Below are positions 10,506-19,159 of a stretch of 64,000 bases of DNA, piece by piece. This stretch comes from Clostridium aciditolerans (lineage in GTDB: Bacteria; Bacillota; Clostridia; Clostridiales; Clostridiaceae), in the NCBI RefSeq assembly GCF_016316925.1, contig NZ_JAEEGB010000003.1, positions 160,042-224,041 of the forward strand, in the 5' to 3' direction. The number at the start of each line of letters is the position of its first letter. Within the stretch, counting starts at the first letter, position 1. The position numbers were made by a program, and so were the translations under genes. The notes beneath the pieces are model-generated. The model made no database searches. It was not told the origin of the DNA and saw nothing but the letters and a program-made list of their open reading frames with translations.

Positions 10506-12368
10506 TTAAAATAAATATTGGTGTTGTGCACTCCATAGCTTATAATACTGCCCTTTATTATTTAATAATTCACTATGTGTACCCCTTTCCACTACTTCTC
10601 CTCTGTGAATAACTAAAATTTCATCTATTCTATCCATCCTTACTAATCTGTGCGTTACCCATATGCAGCTTTTATCTTTAATAGCATCATGAATTGAGTC
10701 TATAACCTTCTCTTCGAGTACTACATCTAAACTAGCAGTTGGTTCATCTAACAGCACTATTTTACTATCTTTTAATAAGGCCCGTGCAATTGCCAGTCTC
10801 TGCTTCTCGCCACCTGAAATTTTAGACCCATACTCTCCTAGAAAGGAGTCTAACCCTTCCGGAAGTTCTTTAATTAAGTTAAACACCTGAGCTTTTTTCA
10901 GTGTATCAATAATAGAATATTCATCTACCCCTGTGTTTGCTATAAGCAAATTTTCTTTAATTGTAGTATTAAAAATATATGGATTTTGCTCAACATAAGT
11001 ATATACCTTTCTTATTTCATCTATTACTAACTTGTCATATGATATGCCACCCAACTTAATATCTCCTTTTTGAAACTTCATAAATCCCATCAATGTTTTT
11101 AAAATAGAGCTTTTTCCAGAACCACTAAGTCCAACTACCCCTATCTTTTTTCTGTAAGGAAGATTAAAGGACAATTCTTTTATAATAAAGTTTCCAGAGT
11201 TCTTATCATATACACTTAAATTTTCAACTGAAAGATTATAGTTATCTAATTCCTTTTTAATGAATATATGTCCATTTGGGTTGGTATAATTTTGAGAAGA
11301 ATCTCTCTCATTATTACTGGAATTATTTTTACTTAGAATGGCAGTAAAATTATTGTTAAAAATAGTATTAGATTTGGGGGTTGTATGAGTTCTAAAACTA
11401 TTGAATCTATCAATCTCGCTATTTTCTATAATGGATAAAATATTATTTCCAGCATTATGTGAAATCTGAAGTTTATAAAGTATACTAGGAATCTGCAGTA
11501 ATGCTTCAAAGGAAGCCATAATCGCAAGTGGAAGCACGGCATAGTATATACCAGATAACTTATTTTCTGTTACTAACGGTGCAGCTACTAGCAGCGATAT
11601 AGCCACTCCTATGCTTACAAATAAAGCATGTATGTTATCTTCCACCGTAGCAATAAAATTTTTTCCCTTTTGTATTTTAGATAATTCATTGTTTAATAGG
11701 CTAAACTTATAATTAAATTCCTCCTTCATAGAATAAATTGTTACTTCTAAAATACCTTCTAACATATCCAAAAGAATTAAGTTTAGCTCTTTTTTTACCT
11801 CAGACTCTTTTTCTATTAATTTACTATTAAATATAAATAATATAAGAGGTAAAATGATACCACAAAAGAAATAAATTAAAATATAATAATAGGAAATAAT
11901 TTTATTAAAATATGATAGAAGTATAGCAGTAATTATTCCCGTTAAAATTGCTATTATTAATGGATAAACTCCTCTTAAATAATACTCTTTCAATGAATCT
12001 ACATCACTTACTATTTTGCTATAAATATCACCTTTTTTATAAACTTTATTATTTTCTGAGTAGTTATCCTCAAAATTTTTATAAAACCATTTTCTAACGC
12101 TACTTAATACTCTGAAAGTAGTATCATGTGAAAAAATTCTCTCTAAATATCTAAATACTCCCCTTGATATTCCAAAAAATCTAACACCAACTATTAAAAT
12201 CATTAAGTCTAATACATCTGGATGAAGAGCGGCTTTAGATATTAAAACAGAAGAGGTTGAGAACATTCCTATACTACTTAATATGGTAAAAGTCCCCATA
12301 AATAATGAGAGAATAACAAGTGGAATATGTTTTTTCATAAGATAGTTCATAACTTTAAAAAATCTCAT
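10506..12368 (-). CDS. cydC: Thiol ABC exporter, CydC subunit
   Basis: A 620-residue half-transporter with six N-terminal TM helices and a C-terminal ATPase domain: Walker A GLSGSGKSS, signature ISGGEKQRLAIARA, Walker B IVLLDEPTASLD. The 'RGVFRYLERIFSHDTTFRVL' stretch near residue 75 is characteristic of CydC. With CydD it exports cysteine/glutathione-type thiols needed to assemble cytochrome bd. A low-complexity Asn/Ser-rich insert (about 325-375) separates the membrane and ATPase domains. It follows cydD by 70 bases. The ATG is preceded by GGAGG. Confidence 0.9.
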   Translation of the reverse strand: MRFFKVMNYLMKKHIPLVILSLFMGTFTILSSIGMFSTSSVLISKAALHPDVLDLMILIVGVRFFGISRGVFRYLERIFSHDTTFRVLSSVRKWFYKNFEDNYSENNKVYKKGDIYSKIVSDVDSLKEYYLRGVYPLIIAILTGIITAILLSYFNKIISYYYILIYFFCGIILPLILFIFNSKLIEKESEVKKELNLILLDMLEGILEVTIYSMKEEFNYKFSLLNNELSKIQKGKNFIATVEDNIHALFVSIGVAISLLVAAPLVTENKLSGIYYAVLPLAIMASFEALLQIPSILYKLQISHNAGNNILSIIENSEIDRFNSFRTHTTPKSNTIFNNNFTAILSKNNSSNNERDSSQNYTNPNGHIFIKKELDNYNLSVENLSVYDKNSGNFIIKELSFNLPYRKKIGVVGLSGSGKSSILKTLMGFMKFQKGDIKLGGISYDKLVIDEIRKVYTYVEQNPYIFNTTIKENLLIANTGVDEYSIIDTLKKAQVFNLIKELPEGLDSFLGEYGSKISGGEKQRLAIARALLKDSKIVLLDEPTASLDVVLEEKVIDSIHDAIKDKSCIWVTHRLVRMDRIDEILVIHRGEVVERGTHSELLNNKGQYYKLWSAQHQYLF

Positions 12369-12438
12369 TAACTTTCCTCCGCAGTTTTATTCAATAACTG
12401 TACCAGCCATACAATGAAAAGCTCTTTTGAAGCAAGTT

Positions 12439-14196
12439 TCACTTCATCATATTATAATACCTGCCTCTACTCATCATTAGTTCCTCATGGTTACCTATTT
12501 CAATTAAATAACCATCCTGTAGAACTAAAATTTTATCTACAGCTTTTATAGTATTTAACCTGTGAGCTGAAATTAAGACTGTTTTATTCTCAAAATAATC
12601 TTTCATAATATCTACAACAATTTCTTCTGTTTTAGAGTCCAAAGCGGAAGTAGCTTCGTCTAATATTATAAAATCAGCATTTTTTACTACAGCTCTTGCG
12701 AGTGTAATTCTTTGCCTTTCCCCGCCGCTAATTTCTATTTCTTCACCTTCTCCAATAATTGTTTTATATTTGTCTTTAAATTCCTCTGAAAATAAGTCAA
12801 CCTTTGTAGCTTGATAGATATTTAAGATATTGCTATTGTTCATCTTATTTCCCATTAAAATGTTATTTTCAATGTCCATATTAAAAATATGAGGAAACTG
12901 AGGTACTATTGCAACTTTGCTAAAATAACTATCTTTGTTTATACTGTTTAAATCGATACCATTTATATAAACCATATCATCATCAACTTTTAAAAATCCA
13001 CTTAAAATATTTATCAAAGTACTTTTACCACAGCCACTCTCCCCTACTAAGGCAATCTTTTCTCCTGCGTTAATCGTAAAACTTATATTATTTAGATTAT
13101 CTTTAAATTCATGAGAAAATCTTAAATTTTTAACTTCGATATTTAAACCTTTATTAATATCTATTTTTAAATCGCTTTTCTTTTTGCTACACCCTTTCTT
13201 CTTATTTGCTTGTACATTATATGTTGAATAATTGTATTCCTCAGACTTAAGTTCCTTCTCCATATCTTCAATTTTTTGAATAACAACCTGAGCATTTAAT
13301 GAAGAATGAAATCTCATCCCTAATTGTCTAAGTGGCATGTAAAAATCTGGTGTAAGTACTAATATAAAAAACGCATGTAAAAAACTAATTTTACCATAAA
13401 CTAGCCTTAAACCTAAGCCTACTGCTACAACAGCAGTACTAATTGTCGCCGATAATTCTAAAACTAATGATGAGAGAAATGTTACTTTTAAAACTTCCAT
13501 TGTTGATTTTCTATAGCTTTCACTTATCTCATATATTTTTTCTTCCTGAATCTTGCTTCTACCAAAACTTTTTAATGTATTTAATCCTTGGAGCATATCT
13601 AAAAAATGTGAACTTAGAATATTAAGTTTTTTCCACTGTTTTTCATTTAATTCTTTAGTTTTATAGCCTATAAGGGCCATAAATATTGGAATTATTGGAA
13701 AGGTTATAACCATTATCAATGCTGATAATCTATCTACAAAAGCCACAGCAGTACAAATCATTAAGGATATAAAAACAACGGTCGCTACTTGAGGAATATA
13801 CTGAGAATAGTAAGGCGTAATCATTTCCATTCCATCTGTAAGTATATTAACAAGTTCTCCTGTACTGTTTTTTTTAATTTTATATGGATTAGTTGAAAGA
13901 ATTAAATTAAAAAATTCTAACTTTATCTTATTCTTTATATCCTCTGAACAGTCTTTAATGTATTTTTGAATAAAAAAGTTAGAAACAAATCTAAAAGCAG
14001 CATTTAACAAAAACAATAAAATATATAAGTTAATCTTATTTAAATTACACCTTTTGAAAAATACTCCTTCTACTATTAAGGCTAAAAGCGCGGCTGTAAC
14101 TATTATAAAAATAGAATTTATAACTGCATTAATAATAATTACAGGTATATATAATTTTTTTATGCTGCTTTCTTTTAACAATCTTTTATTTAACAT
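12439..14196 (-). CDS. cydD: Thiol ABC exporter, CydD subunit
   Basis: A 585-residue ABC half-transporter, the first of the cydD-cydC pair. It has about six TM helices, then an ATPase domain with Walker A GESGCGKSTL, signature ISGGERQRITLARA and Walker B FIILDEATSALD. A Lys-rich linker (KKKGCSKKKSDLK) lies at about 329-341. It is placed between cydB and cydC, matching the cydABDC order of bd-oxidase assembly operons. It is assigned to CydD by order and by pairing with the diagnostic CydC next door. The ATG follows AAGGAG. Confidence 0.88.
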   Translation of the reverse strand: MLNKRLLKESSIKKLYIPVIIINAVINSIFIIVTAALLALIVEGVFFKRCNLNKINLYILLFLLNAAFRFVSNFFIQKYIKDCSEDIKNKIKLEFFNLILSTNPYKIKKNSTGELVNILTDGMEMITPYYSQYIPQVATVVFISLMICTAVAFVDRLSALIMVITFPIIPIFMALIGYKTKELNEKQWKKLNILSSHFLDMLQGLNTLKSFGRSKIQEEKIYEISESYRKSTMEVLKVTFLSSLVLELSATISTAVVAVGLGLRLVYGKISFLHAFFILVLTPDFYMPLRQLGMRFHSSLNAQVVIQKIEDMEKELKSEEYNYSTYNVQANKKKGCSKKKSDLKIDINKGLNIEVKNLRFSHEFKDNLNNISFTINAGEKIALVGESGCGKSTLINILSGFLKVDDDMVYINGIDLNSINKDSYFSKVAIVPQFPHIFNMDIENNILMGNKMNNSNILNIYQATKVDLFSEEFKDKYKTIIGEGEEIEISGGERQRITLARAVVKNADFIILDEATSALDSKTEEIVVDIMKDYFENKTVLISAHRLNTIKAVDKILVLQDGYLIEIGNHEELMMSRGRYYNMMK

Positions 14197-14259
14197 AAGT
14201 ATATATACTCCTTATGGTATATTTGCATCTAACTTACACCTATTTCTATATAAATGGAG

Positions 14260-14301
14260 ACACAAGAACTCTTTTGCACTCTCAAATTAGAGTTCTTGTG
14301 T
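14260..14301. repeat. 13-bp perfect hairpin between cydB and cydD
   Basis: Arms ACACAAGAACTCT / AGAGTTCTTGTGT surround 16 bases in the cydB-cydD spacer. No T-run follows on the minus strand, so it looks like an mRNA-processing or stability element more than a terminator. Confidence 0.55.
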
Positions 14302-14353
14302 ATGGTTAAGTTACTCTATATTGAGCTAAATAATCAGTTATCTATATTTGGTT

Positions 14354-15358
14354 TTAATACTCTAAATCCTTTCCTGTAACTCTTTTTCTAAATATCCAGT
14401 AAGTCCAGGTCTGATATGCAAGTACAATAGGAACAAATATCAATGCTACCTTTGTCATCAAAAGTAAGGTATTATGACTTGAAGCAGCGTTATAAATTGT
14501 TAGACTGTACTCAGGCTTTATATTTGAAACCATAACCCTTGGAAACATTCCTAAAAATAAGGACCCAACACCAAGTGCAATTGAAAGACCATTCGATATC
14601 ATAGCAATTTTAGCTTTTTCCTTTCTAATCAAGTACCAAGTTAAACATAAAAATATTACAGCTAATATAGATGTACTTAATGCAAACTTACTGTTATATA
14701 GGTCAGTTTTTACAAAAGTCTCTATTATAAGCACTAAAGCAATTACTATTGCATATAATCCAAAGCTCCTAGCTACTTTCAAAGCCCTTTGTTCTATTGC
14801 ACCTTCTGTTTTTAATGATAAAAAAATCGCACCATGAAGGATAAATATGAATAAGGTTGCTGTTCCAGCAATTAATGTATAAAAAGAAATCAAATCGAAA
14901 AATCCACCAACATAATTCATTTTATTATCTATTGGAACACCTTTAATTAAGTTTGCTAAGGCTATCCCCCATAGTATTGATAAAATGCAACTGCTCCCAA
15001 ATATTACGCAATCCCAAATCTTTCTCCAAATAATACTTTCATGCTTACTCCTAAATTCAAAGGCAACTCCCCTAAGTATAAGGGCAATAAGTACTAGAAG
15101 AAGAGCCATGTAAAAGCCGCTAAACATAGTTGAATACCATACTGGATATGCAGCAAATATTGCACCTCCAGCTGTTATAAGCCAAACTTCATTACCGTCC
15201 CAAAATGGTCCTATTGTATTTATAATAATTCTTCTTTCTTTATCTGTCTTTCCTAGAAAATGAAGAAGTATTCCTACTCCAAAATCAAAACCTTCAAGGA
15301 AGAAAAATCCTATAAATAAAATAGCAATTAATATAAACCATACAACTGCTAGATCCAT
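14354..15358 (-). CDS. cydB: Cytochrome bd quinol oxidase subunit II
   Basis: A 334-residue integral membrane protein with about eight to nine TM helices. The N-terminal 'FFFLEGFDFGVGILLHFLG' is the CydB hallmark. 'TIGPFWDGNEVWLITAGGA' near residue 48 is the second conserved block. CydB pairs with CydA in the oxidase that reduces O2 to water with quinol. Its start overlaps the end of cydA by 10 bases, so the two are translationally coupled. Confidence 0.96.
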   Translation of the reverse strand: MDLAVVWFILIAILFIGFFFLEGFDFGVGILLHFLGKTDKERRIIINTIGPFWDGNEVWLITAGGAIFAAYPVWYSTMFSGFYMALLLVLIALILRGVAFEFRSKHESIIWRKIWDCVIFGSSCILSILWGIALANLIKGVPIDNKMNYVGGFFDLISFYTLIAGTATLFIFILHGAIFLSLKTEGAIEQRALKVARSFGLYAIVIALVLIIETFVKTDLYNSKFALSTSILAVIFLCLTWYLIRKEKAKIAMISNGLSIALGVGSLFLGMFPRVMVSNIKPEYSLTIYNAASSHNTLLLMTKVALIFVPIVLAYQTWTYWIFRKRVTGKDLEY

Positions 15359-16740
15359 AATGATCCCTCCCTATTGTCATTAAATTTTTGATTTAAAGGT
15401 TTATTTCCTTCTGGAGGTATCTTGGCAAACTTGAACATTAAATATAAATCTATAATAATTAATATTGAATATACAGCTACAAAAGCTACTAAGGATGTTA
15501 AAACATAGGTACTAGATACAGTAGGAGAAATTGCCTTATCAAGCTTTAAAAGTCCAAATACTATCCAAGGTGTTCGGCTTATCTCTGTTAATATCCAACC
15601 AGTGGTATTTGCAATATAAGGTAGTGCAATTGATAAAACTAAAATTTTAAGCAGTTTTTTCTTTTCGTAGATTTTACCTCTTATATAGAAAAATAAAGCA
15701 GTCAATGACAGCAAAAGCATGAATATTCCAGCGGCAACCATCAACCTAAAAGAATAAAATGATATTGTAACAGGCGGAATATAATTGCCTGGCCCGTATT
15801 GTTTTTCATATCTTTGTTGTATATCATTCAAACCTTCAACTTTACCACTAAAACTATTGTAGCTCATAAAACTTAAAAGCTTTGGTATGCTTATTTCAAA
15901 GGAGTTTTTCTTATTTTTTTCATCAATTATAGCTATTATAGCTAGTGGTGCAGGATCCTTTGTTTCCCATAAAGCTTCTGCTGCTGCCATCTTCATAGGT
16001 AAATGCTTAACTAGATATTTGCCCTGAACATCACCCATGCCTGCTACTAATAATGTTGAAACAATTGAAACTATAATTCCTATTTTTAATGAAGCTTTAA
16101 CCCATTCCCCATTATTTTTCTTTATAATATGATATGCACTTATTCCTAATATAAAGAATCCTGCTGTTGCTAGTGACGCAAAAATAGTATGAGGAAATTG
16201 AACCCAAAGGTGCGGATTTGAAATAATCTCAGTGAAGCTTGTTAGTTCTGCTCTTCCATTTTTTATAGTGTATCCTACAGGTTCATGCATAAATGAATTG
16301 GCTGTTAAAATCCAGAAGGCAGAAAGTGTAGTTGATAATGCAACAATCCATATTGAAATAAGATGTACTTTTTTTGAAACTTTTTCCCATCCAAAAATCC
16401 AAATTCCAAGGAAAGTTGATTCTAGGAAAAAAGCAAGTAGTGCTTCTATTGCTAAAGGTACACCAAAAATGTCTCCAACGTATTTTGAGTAATTAGACCA
16501 GTTCATCCCGAACTGAAACTCTTGCACCAGACCTGTTACAACTCCCATTGCAAAATTTATAAGAAATAGTTTACCCCAAAACTTAGTCATTTGCTTATAC
16601 TTATCCTTCCTTGTTTTAACGTATAAGGATTCCATTACTGCAATTAAAAATGATAATCCAATTGTTAATGGTACAAAAAAGAAGTGATAAATGGTGGTAG
16701 CAGCAAATTGTAATCTTGCTAAGGTGATAACTTCTTCCAT
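15349..16740 (-). CDS. cydA: Cytochrome bd quinol oxidase subunit I
   Basis: The 463-residue catalytic subunit that carries the hemes. Visible ligands are His19 (TIYHFFFVPLTIG, high-spin heme), a His in 'WVQFPHTIFASLATAG' (heme b558) and a Met in 'FRLMVAAG'. The quinol loop contains 'SRTPWIVFGLLK', a variant of the GRxPW motif. The length indicates a short-Q-loop type. It is the first gene of cydABDC-ndh. The ATG follows AGGAGG by 6 nt. It is notable in an apparent anaerobe, where it would serve O2 removal and NADH re-oxidation. Confidence 0.96.
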   Translation of the reverse strand: MEEVITLARLQFAATTIYHFFFVPLTIGLSFLIAVMESLYVKTRKDKYKQMTKFWGKLFLINFAMGVVTGLVQEFQFGMNWSNYSKYVGDIFGVPLAIEALLAFFLESTFLGIWIFGWEKVSKKVHLISIWIVALSTTLSAFWILTANSFMHEPVGYTIKNGRAELTSFTEIISNPHLWVQFPHTIFASLATAGFFILGISAYHIIKKNNGEWVKASLKIGIIVSIVSTLLVAGMGDVQGKYLVKHLPMKMAAAEALWETKDPAPLAIIAIIDEKNKKNSFEISIPKLLSFMSYNSFSGKVEGLNDIQQRYEKQYGPGNYIPPVTISFYSFRLMVAAGIFMLLLSLTALFFYIRGKIYEKKKLLKILVLSIALPYIANTTGWILTEISRTPWIVFGLLKLDKAISPTVSSTYVLTSLVAFVAVYSILIIIDLYLMFKFAKIPPEGNKPLNQKFNDNREGSLWI

Positions 16741-16956
16741 AACAAGCCTCCTAAATCATTATTTCTAAAAATTCCCATTATCTATTATATGTAACTTTAT
16801 CAAGTTTGGAGTACTTATTATTAAGTTAATTTTAATTTATGGATTTAATATTTTAAGTTAAAATAGAAATATGTTCTATATTAATTAGAAAAAAATAAAA
16901 TAATTATAGATACAAATATATATTCAACATAACTAACACAGAAAAGAGGAAAATCT
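16741..16956. promoter_or_regulatory. Divergent promoter region cydA / polyprenyl synthase
   Basis: 216 bases of very AT-rich DNA between two divergent start codons must hold both promoters. On the minus strand TTGATA, 17 bp, TAATGG is a possible cydA promoter, with an overlapping TATAAT. I see no convincing Rex or Fnr site. Confidence 0.45.
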
Positions 16957-17907
16957 ATGTTAAGAGAAAGTGGATCCCTTGGCATGTTTAATACAGATTT
17001 AATAGAACTTAAAAAGATTATCAGGAACAATTTAATAGATAATGACTCAACAGTTAAACTTCTTCTAAATGATTTAGCTGCAGATGATGGAAAATTAATT
17101 AGAGGTACTTTTACATTAATTGGAGGAAGCTTTGGGAAAATTGAAAAAGAAAAACTCATTAATATTTCTGCAGGAGTAGAATTATTACATTTAGCTACCC
17201 TTGTTCATGATGATATAATTGATGAGGCAAATATTAGAAGAGGCAAAAAGACAATTCATAGCACGCATGGAGTAAAATCCGGATTATTTACAGGAGATTA
17301 TCTTTTTTCACAAGCATATGTTATATTTTCAAAAAACTGCTCTAATAAAAGTATAATAGATGTGTCTGAAACTATAAAATCAATATGTAGAGGTGAAATA
17401 AATCAATTTTATTCTCTATACTCCTTAGATTCTACAATTAAAAGTTACTTAAAAAGAATTAGTAGTAAGTGTGCTTCTCTCTTTTCTCTTAGTTTATCTA
17501 TGGGCGCATATGAAAGTAATGCCAATATAGATATAGTTAAAAAATTAAAAAGTATAGGTTATTCCACAGGAATGGCATTTCAATTAATAGATGATTTACT
17601 GGATATAACATCTTCTGATCGTATTCTAGGTAAACCTTCTGGAAATGATATTAGAGAAGGTATATACACTTTACCTGTTTTATATGAGTTGAGAAGAGGA
17701 AATGCTCATTTAAGAACTTATTTAAAGGAAGGTAATTTCGATGAAGCACTTAACCTTTTAAAAAACTCTGCTGGATTAAAAAAATCAAGAGAAACCGCTC
17801 AAAGGTATACTAATAAAGCTCTGATATTGGCTAATGAACTTCCAAATACAGATGAAAGCCAAGCCTTGAAGAGAATAATTACAAAGATACTGCTACGAGA
17901 TTATTAG
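16957..17907 (+). CDS. Polyprenyl diphosphate synthase (trans-isoprenyl)
   Basis: A 316-residue all-helical prenyl elongase. The first Asp-rich motif is in 'LVHDDIIDEANIRRGKKT' near residue 87 and the second in 'QLIDDLLDITSSDR' near residue 210. Both bind Mg-pyrophosphate. The sequence fits long-chain (heptaprenyl/octaprenyl-type) synthases that make quinone tails. It is divergent from cydA and next to menA, pointing to menaquinone side-chain synthesis for the bd oxidase. The chain length cannot be read from sequence by eye. The ATG follows GAGGA. Confidence 0.9.
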   Translation: MLRESGSLGMFNTDLIELKKIIRNNLIDNDSTVKLLLNDLAADDGKLIRGTFTLIGGSFGKIEKEKLINISAGVELLHLATLVHDDIIDEANIRRGKKTIHSTHGVKSGLFTGDYLFSQAYVIFSKNCSNKSIIDVSETIKSICRGEINQFYSLYSLDSTIKSYLKRISSKCASLFSLSLSMGAYESNANIDIVKKLKSIGYSTGMAFQLIDDLLDITSSDRILGKPSGNDIREGIYTLPVLYELRRGNAHLRTYLKEGNFDEALNLLKNSAGLKKSRETAQRYTNKALILANELPNTDESQALKRIITKILLRDY

Positions 17908-17944
17908 CGTTTAAATTTGTTACTTTCTACTATGATATATTATC

Positions 17945-17985
17945 AAAAAAAGACTAGACAGCCTAAAGCTTTCTAATCTTTTTTT
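17945..17985. terminator. Bidirectional terminator
   Basis: An imperfect hairpin with A7/T7 flanks (AAAAAAAGA...TCTTTTTTT) lies between convergent genes and can serve both the prenyl synthase (+) and menA (-). Confidence 0.75.
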
Positions 17986-17990
17986 CGTAC

Positions 17991-18878
17991 CTAAAATATG
18001 ATTGATATTAGTAATCCAATAATCACAGCTAAATGATATTTTAATCCAATCCCCCCTATTAGTTCCATTGTTTTACTTTTTGTATAAATGTTCTTATCAT
18101 AGGATAAGAAATTCGAAATTGACTTATAAGGAAATAATAAAATAACAGCTCCTAATACAGCAATGGGATAGATGCCCATTATTAATAAAATAAATGTTAA
18201 TACCAGCAACATAGTTACATTAAAAATCCAAAGCTTTTCAGAATTTTTGATTCCTATCAGTATCGGTAATGTCTTTCTACCAACTTTCCTATCTTCTTCT
18301 ATATCACTTAAATTATTAGATAATAATATGGTACCAACAAATACTGCGGTAGGAACTGCTAAAAGCATTGTATTTAAATTAAATACTCCTGAGTAGATAT
18401 AGATAACCGTTGTTGTTATACCTATTCCCATGGTTACTCCAGATACAATTTCGCCTATCGGAGTATATGAAATAGGCAAAGGCCCACAAGCATATAAAAT
18501 TGAAATAGTTTCACCAGCGAGCGCAACTATTAAAATATAATAACTTGTTTGGCTGGCTATATAAATACAAATTATAAAAGCAACAAATTGATACGTGAAT
18601 ATAATAGCTAAAACTTGCTTTGGAGTAATTTCGCCACTCACTAAAGCTTTTTCATTCTCCTTCTCTTTACTGTCTGCACCACGTTTAAAATCAAAATAAT
18701 CATTAACCATATTAGTTGCACTTTGAATTAGTATCATAGCAACAGCTAATAATATAAAATAACCACCATTGAACTTTCCAAAAGCATATCTTGAATAGAT
18801 TGAGCCTAAAATTACTGGAACAACCCCTGCAATCAGAGTTTTAATATCCATAAGTTTTATTATTGTGCGAAAACTCAT
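17991..18878 (-). CDS. menA: UbiA-family prenyltransferase, MenA-like
   Basis: A polytopic membrane enzyme of about 295 residues. It has two Asp-rich motifs, NMVNDYFDFKRGAD near residue 65 and NLSDIEEDRKVGRKT near residue 195, as in 1,4-dihydroxy-2-naphthoate polyprenyltransferase. It would attach the polyprenyl tail to the naphthoate head group, giving demethylmenaquinone. The longest frame begins at a TTG (18899) without a ribosome binding site. The ATG at 18878 has GTGGGTG at good spacing and is chosen. It sits back to back with the prenyl synthase and near cydABDC-ndh. No head-group (menF/D/H/C/E/B) genes lie in the window. UbiA relatives with other acceptors cannot be excluded. Confidence 0.82.
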   Translation of the reverse strand: MSFRTIIKLMDIKTLIAGVVPVILGSIYSRYAFGKFNGGYFILLAVAMILIQSATNMVNDYFDFKRGADSKEKENEKALVSGEITPKQVLAIIFTYQFVAFIICIYIASQTSYYILIVALAGETISILYACGPLPISYTPIGEIVSGVTMGIGITTTVIYIYSGVFNLNTMLLAVPTAVFVGTILLSNNLSDIEEDRKVGRKTLPILIGIKNSEKLWIFNVTMLLVLTFILLIMGIYPIAVLGAVILLFPYKSISNFLSYDKNIYTKSKTMELIGGIGLKYHLAVIIGLLISIIF

Positions 18879-19034
18879 TTTTTTCACCCACTTGCACAAT
18901 CGCTTTATAAATTTATATTTTAAAAATTATTAATTTATAACTGCAAATAAAAATAGGCACTAAAATTAATCAGTGTCTTTTTTTATATATTATTTGTTAT
19001 ATGAATCTAGTTATATTATATTAGCGTACATTTT

Positions 19035-19093
19035 TATAGATGTAAATTTTTGTTTAAAACTTCATCATCTTCAAAAGATTCTCTTTCCATAAC
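19035..19093 (-). pseudogene. Remnant of a yyaL-like gene
   Basis: The minus-strand translation VMERESFEDDEVLNKNLH matches residues just after the CHWCH motif of the intact protein at 5754-7571 ([18 protein letters not shown]), with two residues deleted, and then hits a stop. It joins directly to a copy of the yyaL upstream region (19094-19157), so the start codon, ribosome binding site and about 60 N-terminal codons are deleted. This is a decayed partial duplicate. The rest of the 260-bp gap holds only a weak hairpin (18956-18977). Confidence 0.75.
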
Positions 19094-19157
19094 ATAATAA
19101 TCTTTAGTATATACCCAAAATAAAAAGGTACTACTTTTTATTTAGCAGTACCCTACT
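19094..19157 (-). repeat. Structured yyaL leader, copy B
   Basis: Second copy of the 7595-7660 sequence. The hairpin is AATAAAAAG/CTTTTTATT with the same GTACTA loop at 19119-19142. The alternative pair GGTACT/AGTACC also persists. Base changes relative to copy A preserve pairing. It lies directly after the WG-repeat gene and may now serve as its terminator. Confidence 0.7.
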
Positions 19158-19159
19158 AC

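Noticed and set aside
16741-16956. Rex or Fnr operator before cydA
   Set aside because: TTAAGTTAA-like strings occur, but none matches TTGTTAA-N4-TTAACAA or the Fnr palindrome well enough in such AT-rich DNA.
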